Assembly: GCA_045133615.1 (NCBI GenBank)
Contig: JBGUUQ010000051.1
Coordinates: 23,657-87,656, forward strand
From: M3 sp045133615
GTDB taxonomy: Bacteria > Bacteroidota > Bacteroidia > Bacteroidales > Muribaculaceae
DNA: 64,000 nt
Direction: 5' to 3'
This document shows positions 44,738 through 52,455 of this stretch, piece after piece (position 1 is the first letter of the stretch; each line of letters starts with the position of its first letter). The position numbers were made by a program, and so were the translations under genes. A model generated the notes under the pieces. That model saw only the letters and a list, made by a program, of their open reading frames with translations. It was not told where the DNA came from and made no database searches.

Positions 44738-45630
44738 ACGTAAAAATAGGGAACTTAGAGCTGAAAAATCCCGTACTCACCGCCTCCGGAACATTCGGCT
44801 ATGGTGAAGAATTCAGCGACTTCATCGACCTCAATCGTCTCGGCGGATTCATCATCAAAGGCACCACACTCAACCATCGCGAAGGTAACCCCTATCCGCG
44901 CATGGCAGAGACTCCGTCAGGAATGCTCAATGCCGTCGGTTTGCAAAACAAAGGCGTCGACTATTTTATCGACAACATCTACCCTCGCATCAAAGACGTC
45001 GACAGCCACGTCATCGTCAACGTTTCCGGAGCCACGATCGACGACTATGTAGCCGTCTGTGAGCGACTCGCGCCCCTCGATCGCATCAACGCCATCGAAG
45101 TCAACATCTCTTGCCCCAACGTCAAGCAAGGTGGCATGGCTTTCGGTACCACCTGCGACGGAGCCGCTCAAGTCACCCGCGCCGTGCGCAAAGCCTATCC
45201 TAAGACTCTTATCGTCAAACTGTCCCCCAACGTCACCGACATCACCGAGATTGCCCGTGCCGTTGAAGCCGAAGGAGCCGACTCCGTCTCGCTCATCAAC
45301 ACCCTCCTCGGTATGGCCATCGACGTAGAGCGTCAGCGCCCCTACCTCTCCACCATCACCGGAGGCCTCTCAGGGCCCGCCGTACGCCCCATTGCCGTTC
45401 GTATGGTATGGCAGGTAGCCCACGCTGTCAAAATCCCCGTAATCGGTCTCGGAGGCATCATGAACGGACGCGACGCCATCGAGTTCATGCTCGCCGGAGC
45501 GCGTGCCGTTGAAATCGGCACCGCCAACTTCGTCGATCCCGCTGTCACAATGAAAATCATCGACGAAATCGACGACTACTGCACCCGCCACTCCATTGCC
45601 GACATCAACGACATCGTCGGAATCATCTGA
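44725..45630 (+). CDS. pyrD: dihydroorotate dehydrogenase, class 1B catalytic subunit
   Basis: Oxidises dihydroorotate to orotate in pyrimidine synthesis with FMN. Start MARLNVKIGNLELKNPVLTASGTFGYGEEF; catalytic Cys in VNISCPNVKQGGMAFGT; FMN-binding GLGGIMNGRDAIEFMLAGARAVEIGTANF. 301 residues. Class 1B is indicated by the adjacent pyrK. A much longer frame extends upstream through pyrK but is a shadow. Confidence 0.95.
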   Translation: MARLNVKIGNLELKNPVLTASGTFGYGEEFSDFIDLNRLGGFIIKGTTLNHREGNPYPRMAETPSGMLNAVGLQNKGVDYFIDNIYPRIKDVDSHVIVNVSGATIDDYVAVCERLAPLDRINAIEVNISCPNVKQGGMAFGTTCDGAAQVTRAVRKAYPKTLIVKLSPNVTDITEIARAVEAEGADSVSLINTLLGMAIDVERQRPYLSTITGGLSGPAVRPIAVRMVWQVAHAVKIPVIGLGGIMNGRDAIEFMLAGARAVEIGTANFVDPAVTMKIIDEIDDYCTRHSIADINDIVGII

Positions 45631-45655
45631 TTTACGACACCCCCTTTACATACAA

Positions 45656-45691
45656 AAAAATCCCGACTCCACATCCGGAGCCGGGATTTTT
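45656..45691. terminator. bidirectional terminator
   Basis: Stem AAAAATCCCGACTCC / GGAGCCGGGATTTTT with one mismatch and a 6-base loop, between the convergent pyrD and MFS genes. Confidence 0.85.
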
Positions 45692-45718
45692 CTTATTATG
45701 AATTCGTCAAATTATTTT

Positions 45719-47062
45719 TTACTTCGCAGCGGTTGATTCGGCATAAGTCTCCTTGATGAAGAACACACACACCGCACCTACGATAAGCAAGCCACCCGCA
45801 AGCACAAGCATATTCACTTGAGCACCTCCTACAAGCGAAAGGAGCAAACCGCCCACCGATGCAGCCACAATCTGCGGCAAGCAAATCGTACCGTTAAACA
45901 ATCCGAGATAAGTTCCCATATTCTTACCCGAGATCGAGTTGGTAAGAATCGTAAACGGAAGAGCCAACATCGCAGCCCATGCGCATCCGATAAGCAAGTA
46001 TGACACGAAGAGCAGATATTGGTCATTGATAAACATTGTCGAAATAAATCCGATACCGCCAAGCACAAGGCTCACTACGTATGCCACCTTGTGGCTCTTG
46101 AACTGAGGTATCACCATAGCCCATACCACGGAACCGATTGCTTGCACTGCAAACAACACGCCTACCCAGTTACCGGCATCCTGATACCCTGCTGAAGCTG
46201 TATCGGTCGTACCCCATACTGTATCAGCGATTGCACCATTCGTATAAGTCCACATATACATAAATGCTGCCCAGCAGAAGAACTGAACCAAACCTACAGT
46301 CCAGAACACCTTCGGTGCATGCACGAGAAGCGAAATCATCGACTCCTTCTTCTCTTCCTTAGCATTATTATCCTCGGCAAAACCGTGGAACTCTGCATAT
46401 TCCTTCGGCGGCATCTCCTTCACCTTCCAGAACGTGTAGATTACGCAAAGTATCAAGATTGCAGCACCCACATAGAATGCGTAAGTCACCGTATCGGGTA
46501 TCTGACCCTCAGGAGCAATGTTGCTGATACCGATCCAAGTGAAGACGATAGGAGCGAGATAGCCCACAAGACTACCGGCATTGCAAAGGAAGCTCTGTAT
46601 TGAATACGCAAGACCCTTCTGCTTTTCATTCACTTGGTCGCCCACAAGCATCTTAAACGGCTGCATGGCCATATTGATTGATGTATCCAAAAACATCAAC
46701 GCAATGAAGCCGAACACCATCGCACCGGCCACTGTCAAGCCGAAGCTGCCGGCATTAGGCAACAGACACATCACAATCACAGCAATCGCAGCACCGAGAA
46801 TCAAGTAAGGCAAGCGACGTCCGAAGCGACACCAAGTCTTATCACTCATCGAGCCGATGATAGGCTGCACAATGATACCCATCAATGGGGGAAGAATCCA
46901 GAAATAACTCAAATCATGCGGGTCCGCGCCAAGTGTAGCAAAAATGCGTGAAATGTTGGCGCTCTGCAGTGCGTAGGCAATCTGCACACCAAAGAATCCG
47001 AAGCTCAAATTCCATAGGTTCCAAAAACTCAAATCAGGTTTTGTTTTCATGTTGTCTAACAA
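45719..47062 (-). CDS. MFS sugar transporter (SLC45/GPH-like)
   Basis: Twelve-helix inner-membrane symporter, 447 residues. The start SFWNLWNLSFGFFGVQIAYALQSANISRIF and LPPLMGIIVQPIIGSMSDKTWCRFGRRLPYLILGA (the MFS RxGRRxP loop) are typical of the SLC45-like group that carries maltose, sucrose or related glycosides. A 30-residue charged central loop (KVKEMPPKEYAEFHGFAEDNNAKEEKKES) separates the two halves. A second start at 47050 (MKTKPDLSF) is equally likely. Substrate inferred only from family; no sugar-cleaving enzyme is adjacent. Transcribed toward the pyrD terminator. Confidence 0.85.
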   Translation of the reverse strand: MLDNMKTKPDLSFWNLWNLSFGFFGVQIAYALQSANISRIFATLGADPHDLSYFWILPPLMGIIVQPIIGSMSDKTWCRFGRRLPYLILGAAIAVIVMCLLPNAGSFGLTVAGAMVFGFIALMFLDTSINMAMQPFKMLVGDQVNEKQKGLAYSIQSFLCNAGSLVGYLAPIVFTWIGISNIAPEGQIPDTVTYAFYVGAAILILCVIYTFWKVKEMPPKEYAEFHGFAEDNNAKEEKKESMISLLVHAPKVFWTVGLVQFFCWAAFMYMWTYTNGAIADTVWGTTDTASAGYQDAGNWVGVLFAVQAIGSVVWAMVIPQFKSHKVAYVVSLVLGGIGFISTMFINDQYLLFVSYLLIGCAWAAMLALPFTILTNSISGKNMGTYLGLFNGTICLPQIVAASVGGLLLSLVGGAQVNMLVLAGGLLIVGAVCVFFIKETYAESTAAK

Positions 47063-47101
47063 AGAGATTTTTTTGATTGATTAATTATATATATTTTTTG
47101 G

Positions 47102-47941
47102 TTATTCTTGTGAATATAGCCACTTTATTTCCTCCGCCCACAACTCGGTATTCGGAGTTTCAAGTATCAACGGTATTCCGTCCATACGTTCGTCGCGCAT
47201 CATCAGGGTGAAAAATGTCGTTCCCAACACCCCCTTGCCAAGACTCTCATGGCGGTCCACTTTCGACGCAAGCCCCTTCTTCGTATCATTCAGGTGAAGC
47301 CCGCTCAAGTACTTCATACCGACCACCTCGTCAAATCTCTGCCAAGTCTCACGATACCCCGCTTCCGTCGCAATATCGTAGCCCGCTGCAAAAGCATGAC
47401 ACGTGTCGATACACACACCCACACGACTCTTATCCTCCACCTTATCGATGATATGAGCTATTTGTTCAAACGAAAAGCCGAGATTCGAGCCTTGACCAGC
47501 CGTATTCTCTATCACCGCCTTCACCCCCGACGTTTTATCCAACGTCAGATTGATTGATTCGGCGATTCTGTCGAGACAATCATCTATCGGCATCATCTTC
47601 AAGTGACTTCCCGGATGAAAATTCAGAAGCGTAAGCCCCAACTGCTCGCATCGACGCATTTCATCAAGAAATGCCTCGCGCGACATTCTCAACTTCTCCG
47701 CATCCGGAGCGCCGAGATTTATCAGATAGCTGTCATGAGGAAGAATTTGAGCCGGAGTATATCCGTAAAGCGCACAATTCTCCTTAAATCGACGCGCCTC
47801 CGCTTCCGAAATCTCTTTCGAGACCCAGCGCGAAGGATTGCGAGTAAACAGAGCGAACGCTTTTGCTCCTATTTCATGGGCATTTATCGGCGCGCGGCTC
47901 ACGCCTTCCGAAGCCGATACATGAGCTCCTACGTATTTCAT
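47102..47941 (-). CDS. nfo: endonuclease IV (AP endonuclease)
   Basis: Cuts DNA 5' to abasic sites in base excision repair. TIM barrel with three-zinc centre: VGAHVSASEGVSRAP, the His/Glu ligands in LLNFHPGSHL and AVIENTAGQGSNLG, the signature RVGVCIDTCHAFAAGYDI, then LSGLHLNDTKKGLASKVDRHESLGKGVLG and LILETPN. 279 residues, normal. It lies 39 bases upstream of the MFS gene on the same strand, and is divergent from the RNA methyltransferase gene. Confidence 0.96.
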   Translation of the reverse strand: MKYVGAHVSASEGVSRAPINAHEIGAKAFALFTRNPSRWVSKEISEAEARRFKENCALYGYTPAQILPHDSYLINLGAPDAEKLRMSREAFLDEMRRCEQLGLTLLNFHPGSHLKMMPIDDCLDRIAESINLTLDKTSGVKAVIENTAGQGSNLGFSFEQIAHIIDKVEDKSRVGVCIDTCHAFAAGYDIATEAGYRETWQRFDEVVGMKYLSGLHLNDTKKGLASKVDRHESLGKGVLGTTFFTLMMRDERMDGIPLILETPNTELWAEEIKWLYSQE

Positions 47942-48024
47942 ACTTATTTCAATGCAGCATTAAGTCTTGCAAAGTTAGCCAAAATTTTTTCTTTTTCCAT
48001 GCCACACATAAGAAAAGTTTACAC

Positions 48025-48032
48025 TACCTTTG
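48025..48032 (+). promoter_or_regulatory. -7 element before RNA methyltransferase
   Basis: TACCTTTG matches TAnnTTTG, 27 bases before the chosen start; no clear -33 box. Confidence 0.45.
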
Positions 48033-48059
48033 TTTTTCAACAATATTTACGATAATTTA

Positions 48060-48830
48060 ATGACCGAAATAACCAACCGACTACGCAAAATGATTGCATC
48101 GCTCGCCGACTCCAAAGCCCGCCGACGCGAGCAATGCTTTATTGCCGAAGGCACAAAATGCGTCATCGACACATGGCAACACTTCTCCCCTCGCCACCTC
48201 TTTGCCACCGCTCGATGGATCGAAGCCCACCCCGACATCGTCGCATCCTCCCCCTCCACCGTCCAAGTCTCCGGAGCCGACATGGAGCGCATGTCCCACC
48301 TTTCCACCCCCCCTCAAGTCATTGCCCTCTACGACCTTCCGGTCTACACCCTTGCCGACGCCCCCTCTCCCGCCGACAACCTCATCCTCGCTCTCGACCG
48401 CATTCAAGATCCCGGCAACCTCGGCACCATCATACGCATCGCCGACTGGTTTGGCATCCGCACCATCATAGCCAGCCACGACACCGTCGATGCCTTCAAC
48501 CCCAAAGTCATCCAAGCTACCATGGGTGCCATCTCCCGTGTCAAAGTCATCTACACCTCTCTTCCCGAATACCTCTCCGTTAATTCCGGCGTCCCCGTCT
48601 ACGGCACATTCCTCGATGGCAACGACATCTACCGCACCCCACTCACCCCGACAGGCATCATCGTCATGGGCAACGAAGGACAAGGCATCTCCCCCGAAGT
48701 CGCCGACTGCGTCACCCACCGACTCCTCATCCCCTCATATCCCCCCGAATCCCCCACCTCCGAATCACTCAACGTCGGAATGGCCACAGCCATCACCGTT
48801 GCCGAATTCCGCCGTAGAGCCACATCATAA
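48060..48830 (+). CDS. SpoU/TrmH-family RNA 2'-O-methyltransferase
   Basis: SAM-dependent ribose methylation of rRNA or tRNA. The N-terminal substrate-binding part (RKMIASLADSKARRREQCFIAEGTKCV, an RlmB/TsnR-like start) is followed by the SPOUT knot: LILALDRIQDPGNLGTIIRIADWFGIRTII (motif 1 with N), VMGNEGQGIS (motif 2) and LNVGMATAITVAEFRR (motif 3). 256 residues from the ATG at 48060; a frame extension to 48030 adds only 10 unlikely residues. Target nucleotide not deducible. radA follows 12 bases on. Confidence 0.9.
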   Translation: MTEITNRLRKMIASLADSKARRREQCFIAEGTKCVIDTWQHFSPRHLFATARWIEAHPDIVASSPSTVQVSGADMERMSHLSTPPQVIALYDLPVYTLADAPSPADNLILALDRIQDPGNLGTIIRIADWFGIRTIIASHDTVDAFNPKVIQATMGAISRVKVIYTSLPEYLSVNSGVPVYGTFLDGNDIYRTPLTPTGIIVMGNEGQGISPEVADCVTHRLLIPSYPPESPTSESLNVGMATAITVAEFRRRATS

Positions 48831-48842
48831 ACCCCTCTACCC

Positions 48843-50207
48843 ATGGCAACTAAATCTAAAAGCATCTGGTATTGTAGCAACTGCGGAGCCGACTCTCCCC
48901 GCTGGGAAGGTCGATGCCCCTCATGTGGCGAATGGAACACAATGGTCGAAGAACGCCTCTCCGCCAAAGCCGCCAAAGCATCCGCCTCTCGCCCTCACAC
49001 CAAGTCCGCCCCACAAAAAATATCCGAAATACAAACCCTCGACGAGCCACGCATCACCATGCCCTCCTCCGAGCTCAATCGCGTCCTCGGCGGCGGACTC
49101 GTCCCCGGCTCCCTCACCCTCATCGGCGGCGAACCCGGCATAGGCAAATCCACGCTCATCCTCCAAAACATTCTCGCCATCCGCTCCCGCACCATCCTAT
49201 ATGTATCCGGCGAAGAAAGCGCACAGCAACTCAAACTGCGAGCCGACCGCATAGGCCGACTCTCCGACAATCTCCTCATCCTCTGCGAAACCGACCTCGA
49301 CACCATCCTCGAAGCCACCAGCTCCGTCTCCCCCGGCATCGTCATCGTCGACTCCATACAGACCATCGCCTCCCCCGACATCGAATCCTCGGCAGGCTCC
49401 GTCAGTCAAGTCCGCGAATGTTCCGCACGACTACTCCGCTACGCCAAAGAATCATCCGTCCCCGTCATCCTCATCGGACACATCAACAAAGACGGCAACA
49501 TCGCCGGACCGAAAGTCCTCGAACACATCGTCGACACCGTCCTGCAGTTCGAAGGCGACCGCCAATACATGTACCGCATCCTCCGCTCCATCAAAAACCG
49601 CTTCGGCTCCACCGCCGAACTCGGCATCTACGAAATGGCAGCCAACGGACTGCGCGAAGTCAAAAACCCCTCCCAACTCCTCCTCTCCCAACACCCCGAC
49701 GACCTCTCAGGCACAGCCGTCGGCATCACCCTCGAAGGCATCCGCCCATTCCTCATCGAGACACAGGCACTCGTCTCCTCAGCCGCCTACGGAACCCCAC
49801 AACGCTCCGTCACCGGCTTCGACGCCAAGCGCCTCAACATGCTCCTCGCTGTCCTCGAAAAGCGCGTCGGATTCCGACTCATCCAGAAAGACGTATTCCT
49901 CAACATCGCAGGAGGACTCCGTGTCAACGACCCCGCCCTCGACCTCAGCGTCATCTGCGCCATCCTATCATCCAACGTCGATATCCCCATTCCCCACACC
50001 ACCTGCTTCACCGGCGAAGTCGGACTCTCCGGAGAGATCCGACCCGTCACCCGCATCGAGCAGCGCATCCTCGAAGCCGAAAAACTCGGATTCACCACCA
50101 TCATCATCCCCGCCAACAACCTCAAAGGCATCGACGCCTCCCGCTTCACCATCACCATCCACCAAGTCACCAAAGTCGAAGAAGCCGTCCGCCTCCTCTT
50201 CGCCTAA
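48843..50207 (+). CDS. radA: DNA repair protein RadA
   Basis: RecA-like branch-migration ATPase. The N-terminal C4 zinc finger (WYCSNCGADSPRWEGRCPSCGEWNTM), Walker A GGEPGIGKSTLIL, the RadA-specific KNRFG motif (RSIKNRFGSTAELGIYEM) and a C-terminal Lon-protease-like domain (GGLRVNDPALDLSVICAILSS, TGEVGLSGEIRPV) are all present. 454 residues, the standard length. GC content in this gene is markedly higher than in the patch that follows. The +2 frame here stays open for the whole gene, but it is a shadow. Confidence 0.95.
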   Translation: MATKSKSIWYCSNCGADSPRWEGRCPSCGEWNTMVEERLSAKAAKASASRPHTKSAPQKISEIQTLDEPRITMPSSELNRVLGGGLVPGSLTLIGGEPGIGKSTLILQNILAIRSRTILYVSGEESAQQLKLRADRIGRLSDNLLILCETDLDTILEATSSVSPGIVIVDSIQTIASPDIESSAGSVSQVRECSARLLRYAKESSVPVILIGHINKDGNIAGPKVLEHIVDTVLQFEGDRQYMYRILRSIKNRFGSTAELGIYEMAANGLREVKNPSQLLLSQHPDDLSGTAVGITLEGIRPFLIETQALVSSAAYGTPQRSVTGFDAKRLNMLLAVLEKRVGFRLIQKDVFLNIAGGLRVNDPALDLSVICAILSSNVDIPIPHTTCFTGEVGLSGEIRPVTRIEQRILEAEKLGFTTIIIPANNLKGIDASRFTITIHQVTKVEEAVRLLFA

Positions 50208-50284
50208 CCATACCCCAAAAGAAAAATTTCAATGATTATCGTGCAATTTCAATCTTTAACAATAAAATCTCAAAAAGATTAATT

Positions 50285-50638
50285 ATGTTTGCTATGGTAT
50301 CACGTATTAAAAATATTATAGCATACTCTAATCTTTCTATTAGAGCATTTGCTATTAAGATTGGGGTTAATCAACCAACCTTAGATAGAATGTTAAAGGG
50401 TATAAATGCCTTAAACCTAAATTGTGTTATTGGCATACCTTCGGCTTTTCCTGAGATTTCTTCAGAATGGCTTATGAGGGGGGTCGGCGAAATGTTATTG
50501 ACTGATACTCCTAAAAAAGAAGATGTGGAAAAAACGGAACGCCTTGTAGACACCATTACGATACTGCAATCTGCTCTCAACGAAAAGAGCAAAACGATTC
50601 AAGCAATAGAACAAGAAATATCACGTTTAAAATCATAG
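50285..50638 (+). CDS. HTH DNA-binding protein, 117 aa, with C-terminal coiled coil
   Basis: N-terminal HTH of about 70 residues (MVSRIKNIIAYSNLSIRAFAIKIGVNQPTLDRMLKGINALNLNCVIGIPSAFPEISSEWLMRGVGEM) closely parallels the regulator at 43316: both begin VSRIK and end WLM-x-G-x-GEM. The C-terminal part (VDTITILQSALNEKSKTIQAIEQEISRLKS) is a heptad coiled coil, likely for dimerisation. Start at 50285 or 50294. Base composition drops sharply from the radA gene to here, a sign of recent acquisition. The exported protein gene follows by 3 bases. Confidence 0.78.
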   Translation: MFAMVSRIKNIIAYSNLSIRAFAIKIGVNQPTLDRMLKGINALNLNCVIGIPSAFPEISSEWLMRGVGEMLLTDTPKKEDVEKTERLVDTITILQSALNEKSKTIQAIEQEISRLKS

Positions 50639-50641
50639 GAT

Positions 50642-51151
50642 ATGAGAACAAGTTTATTAATATTATGTCTTATCATGTCATTAATGGCATATTCCCAAAA
50701 AGTAGAATCTAATATAGATGATTTTACTGGTGAAAAAGTAGTAAAAACGTCTTGGGAGAAAATTTATTCTGGAGGGATGACAGGAGCAAATCAAACACGT
50801 TTACAAATACAAGCTGTAAACGAAACAAATTTTTTGCTTTTTAGAATATACACAAATGAAGTAGTTGCCATTAATCAAGGTAGCGAAGTTCTAATAAAAA
50901 CACCTAATGGAGTTATAAAAGGCATTGTTACGCAATATTCAGTAGCAGAACCTGGAGCATGGGCAGAAAATGCTCCAAATAATAAATTGGGTATTTATTT
51001 CAAATGTTCAATAGAATTAGCTGATATTAAAGATGTCATTATACAAAAAATTCGTTTCCCTTTTACTGATGGGAATCTTGATATAGAGATAAAAGACAAA
51101 GACAACAAAAAAATACATAAGATGATAGAACTAATATCATCTATTGATTGA
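50642..51151 (+). CDS. exported protein, 169 aa, unknown
   Basis: Signal peptide MRTSLLILCLIMSLMAYSQ with a probable cleavage after AYS. The mature part is beta-rich (VVKTSWEKIYSGG, TNFLLFRIYTNEVVAINQGSEVLIKTPNGVIKG) with a periodic strand pattern, reminiscent of small periplasmic or surface beta proteins. No cysteine pair or catalytic motif. It is 3 bases after the HTH gene and probably co-transcribed. AT-rich like its neighbours. No function can be given. Confidence 0.7.
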   Translation: MRTSLLILCLIMSLMAYSQKVESNIDDFTGEKVVKTSWEKIYSGGMTGANQTRLQIQAVNETNFLLFRIYTNEVVAINQGSEVLIKTPNGVIKGIVTQYSVAEPGAWAENAPNNKLGIYFKCSIELADIKDVIIQKIRFPFTDGNLDIEIKDKDNKKIHKMIELISSID

Positions 51152-51174
51152 ATTATTTCCGAATTATTGTCGGG

Positions 51175-51211
51175 TTGAAAATATATCCTATTGGAATCAG
51201 ATTATTTTCAA
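51175..51211 (+). terminator. AT-rich hairpin, possible terminator
   Basis: 9-base-pair stem TTGAAAATA / TATTTTCAA with a 19-base loop, 24 bases after the exported-protein stop. No T-tract follows. Confidence 0.35.
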
Positions 51212-51242
51212 CGAATTATGCTAATTTGTAGCAAAATTTAAT

Positions 51243-51250
51243 TACCTTTG
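51243..51250 (+). promoter_or_regulatory. -7 element before structured RNA
   Basis: TACCTTTG matches TAnnTTTG. It would start a transcript just upstream of the structured segment that follows. Confidence 0.45.
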
Positions 51251-51256
51251 TGGCAC

Positions 51257-51451
51257 TTTAACGCTATTAAAGCGTTGATATTACATATTAGTGTAGCCTA
51301 ATCGTTCCGCAAATTACCACAATAGACCGAAAATGGCTATTTTATTAATCCTGACATGGGTGTACCACGTTATAAACGTGGTGCATATCCATTGTTAGGA
51401 TGGGATGTGGTAATCCTGCGGAACGAGTGGATAGGCACTACGTTCTTTTTT
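51257..51451 (+). ncRNA. candidate structured RNA with three-way junction
   Basis: Closing stem P1: TAGTG..GCCTA (51289-51300) with TAGGCACTA (51432-51440), CGTTCCGCA (51303-51311) with TGCGGAACG (51417-51425), and ATTACCACA (51313-51321) with TGTGGTAAT (51406-51414). Inside are P2 (ATAG-CC ... GG-CTAT, 51322-51340) and P3 (ATCCT 51348-51352 with AGGAT 51397-51401, tipped by ACCACGTT-ATA-AACGTGGT 51364-51382). A small hairpin AACGCT/AGCGTT precedes P1. P1 runs straight into CGTTCTTTTTTAT, which looks like a terminator tail. The element lies upstream of the lipoprotein gene and could be an independent RNA, a leader attenuator or a transposable repeat. No Rfam family is recognised by eye. Confidence 0.5.
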
Positions 51452-51455
51452 ATAG

Positions 51456-51494
51456 GCGATATTGTCTATCTGTGACAGACAAAGGCAATATTGC
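51456..51494 (+). other. hairpin in lipoprotein leader
   Basis: GCGATATTG (51456-51464) pairs with CAATATTGC (51486-51494), with inner GTCT/AGAC pairing. It lies 22 bases before the lipoprotein ATG, and could affect translation. Confidence 0.4.
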
Positions 51495-51516
51495 ACTAAC
51501 CATAAAAAACAAAATT

Positions 51517-52308
51517 ATGAGAAAAGTATTATTATTATCGTCCATTTTTGTAATGGCAATCTGTTTTTACTCGTGTGGTGACAGCGATGAACCCCAAACA
51601 CCCAAACCGGAATTAAAAATTGAAAAGAGTAGTTATACATTAAATCCGGATGATGTTACCCAAATATCCTTTACCGGAGATGAAGAGCTACTCAATGAAT
51701 TGGAATGGGATTCGGACAATGAATTTGTTGCAACAATCGACAAAGGACTAATCTATACCGAAAAAGTAGGAAAAGCAACAATTACATCGTCATCCGGGCA
51801 TATCATCCATGTTGAAGTTTCTCCGAATTACAATGTTTATGAAGAGCCGTCAGTTGATTTTGGTGCATCGATGAGTACTATAAAAGCAAAATATGGCACT
51901 CCATATTCATCATCAAGCGATGCATTGATATACAAAACAAACAATTCGTCTGCTCCTTATGTTATGTATGTTTTCACTGATGGAAAATTATATTTTTCAT
52001 CAGTAATATTAAAAAACTCAACATCGGTTATGGCTGATGTTACAGAATTTCTTTTGGAGAGATACATCGTTCTTTCTGTCGATGAAGATGATTTAACTGT
52101 AATATTATGTCATTGCAAAGGGAAGAAAAATTCTCCGACAATTAACTATGGCGTAGGTCTATATTTATACTACGATGCTCTCAAATGCCCGGTAGTATTC
52201 TATTTGCCATATACAGAGTCAAAAAGTAGAACTGCGACTCCTCTCATAGATGCAAATGAGTATTTATTGAAGATGGGTAAATGCCTGAAAAATTTGCCTC
52301 TTGAATAA
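51517..52308 (+). CDS. lipoprotein with Ig-like (BIG2-type) domain, 263 aa
   Basis: Signal peptide with lipobox MRKVLLLSSIFVMAICFYSCGDSDEP, so lipid-anchored; the SDEP after the Cys is acidic, which in Bacteroidota favours surface export. Residues about 30-105 resemble a bacterial Ig-like BIG2 fold (LKIEKSSYTLNPDDVTQISFTGDEELLNELEWDSDNEFVATIDKGLIYTEKVGKATITSSS). The remaining part (VDFGASMSTIKAKYGTPYSS...) has a repeat-like strand pattern without known motif. A longer frame begins at 51400, but that part lies in the structured RNA, and the signal peptide fixes the start at 51517. Confidence 0.8.
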   Translation: MRKVLLLSSIFVMAICFYSCGDSDEPQTPKPELKIEKSSYTLNPDDVTQISFTGDEELLNELEWDSDNEFVATIDKGLIYTEKVGKATITSSSGHIIHVEVSPNYNVYEEPSVDFGASMSTIKAKYGTPYSSSSDALIYKTNNSSAPYVMYVFTDGKLYFSSVILKNSTSVMADVTEFLLERYIVLSVDEDDLTVILCHCKGKKNSPTINYGVGLYLYYDALKCPVVFYLPYTESKSRTATPLIDANEYLLKMGKCLKNLPLE

Positions 52309-52362
52309 CCATTGATATTCGGAAATAATGTAAGTTAAATTTGTTAAAGGACCTAAATTTTA

Positions 52363-52388
52363 GTGGCAGTGTATCGCTACACTGCCAC
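52363..52388 (+). terminator. hairpin after lipoprotein gene
   Basis: Perfect 11-base-pair stem GTGGCAGTGTA / TACACTGCCAC with loop TCGC. The following bases are ACCACAAAAAA, so it is not a classic terminator on the plus strand. Confidence 0.5.
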
Positions 52389-52393
52389 ACCAC

Positions 52394-52429
52394 AAAAAAG
52401 GCGAGCCACAATACAAAGTGACTCGCCTT
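52394..52429 (-). terminator. terminator of ABC exporter operon
   Basis: Read on the minus strand: stem AAGGCGAGTCAC / GTGGCTCGCCTT (one mismatch) followed by six T, 27 bases after the permease stop. Confidence 0.8.
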
Positions 52430-52455
52430 CCATTATTCCAATTTGCGCCGACGCG

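Noticed and set aside
48081..48719. Minus-strand frame of 212 codons
   Set aside because: Gly/Asp/Val-rich antisense shadow of the methyltransferase gene.
48914..50284. Upstream part of a 574-codon plus-strand frame
   Set aside because: Arg/His/Pro-rich out-of-frame reading of radA. Only the part from 50285 is the real HTH gene.
51289..51440. 6S RNA as identity of the structured element
   Set aside because: 6S RNA is one long hairpin with a central bubble; here two extra hairpins form a three-way junction.
51400..51516. N-terminal extension of the lipoprotein frame
   Set aside because: It is a reading of the structured RNA; the clear signal peptide starts at 51517.
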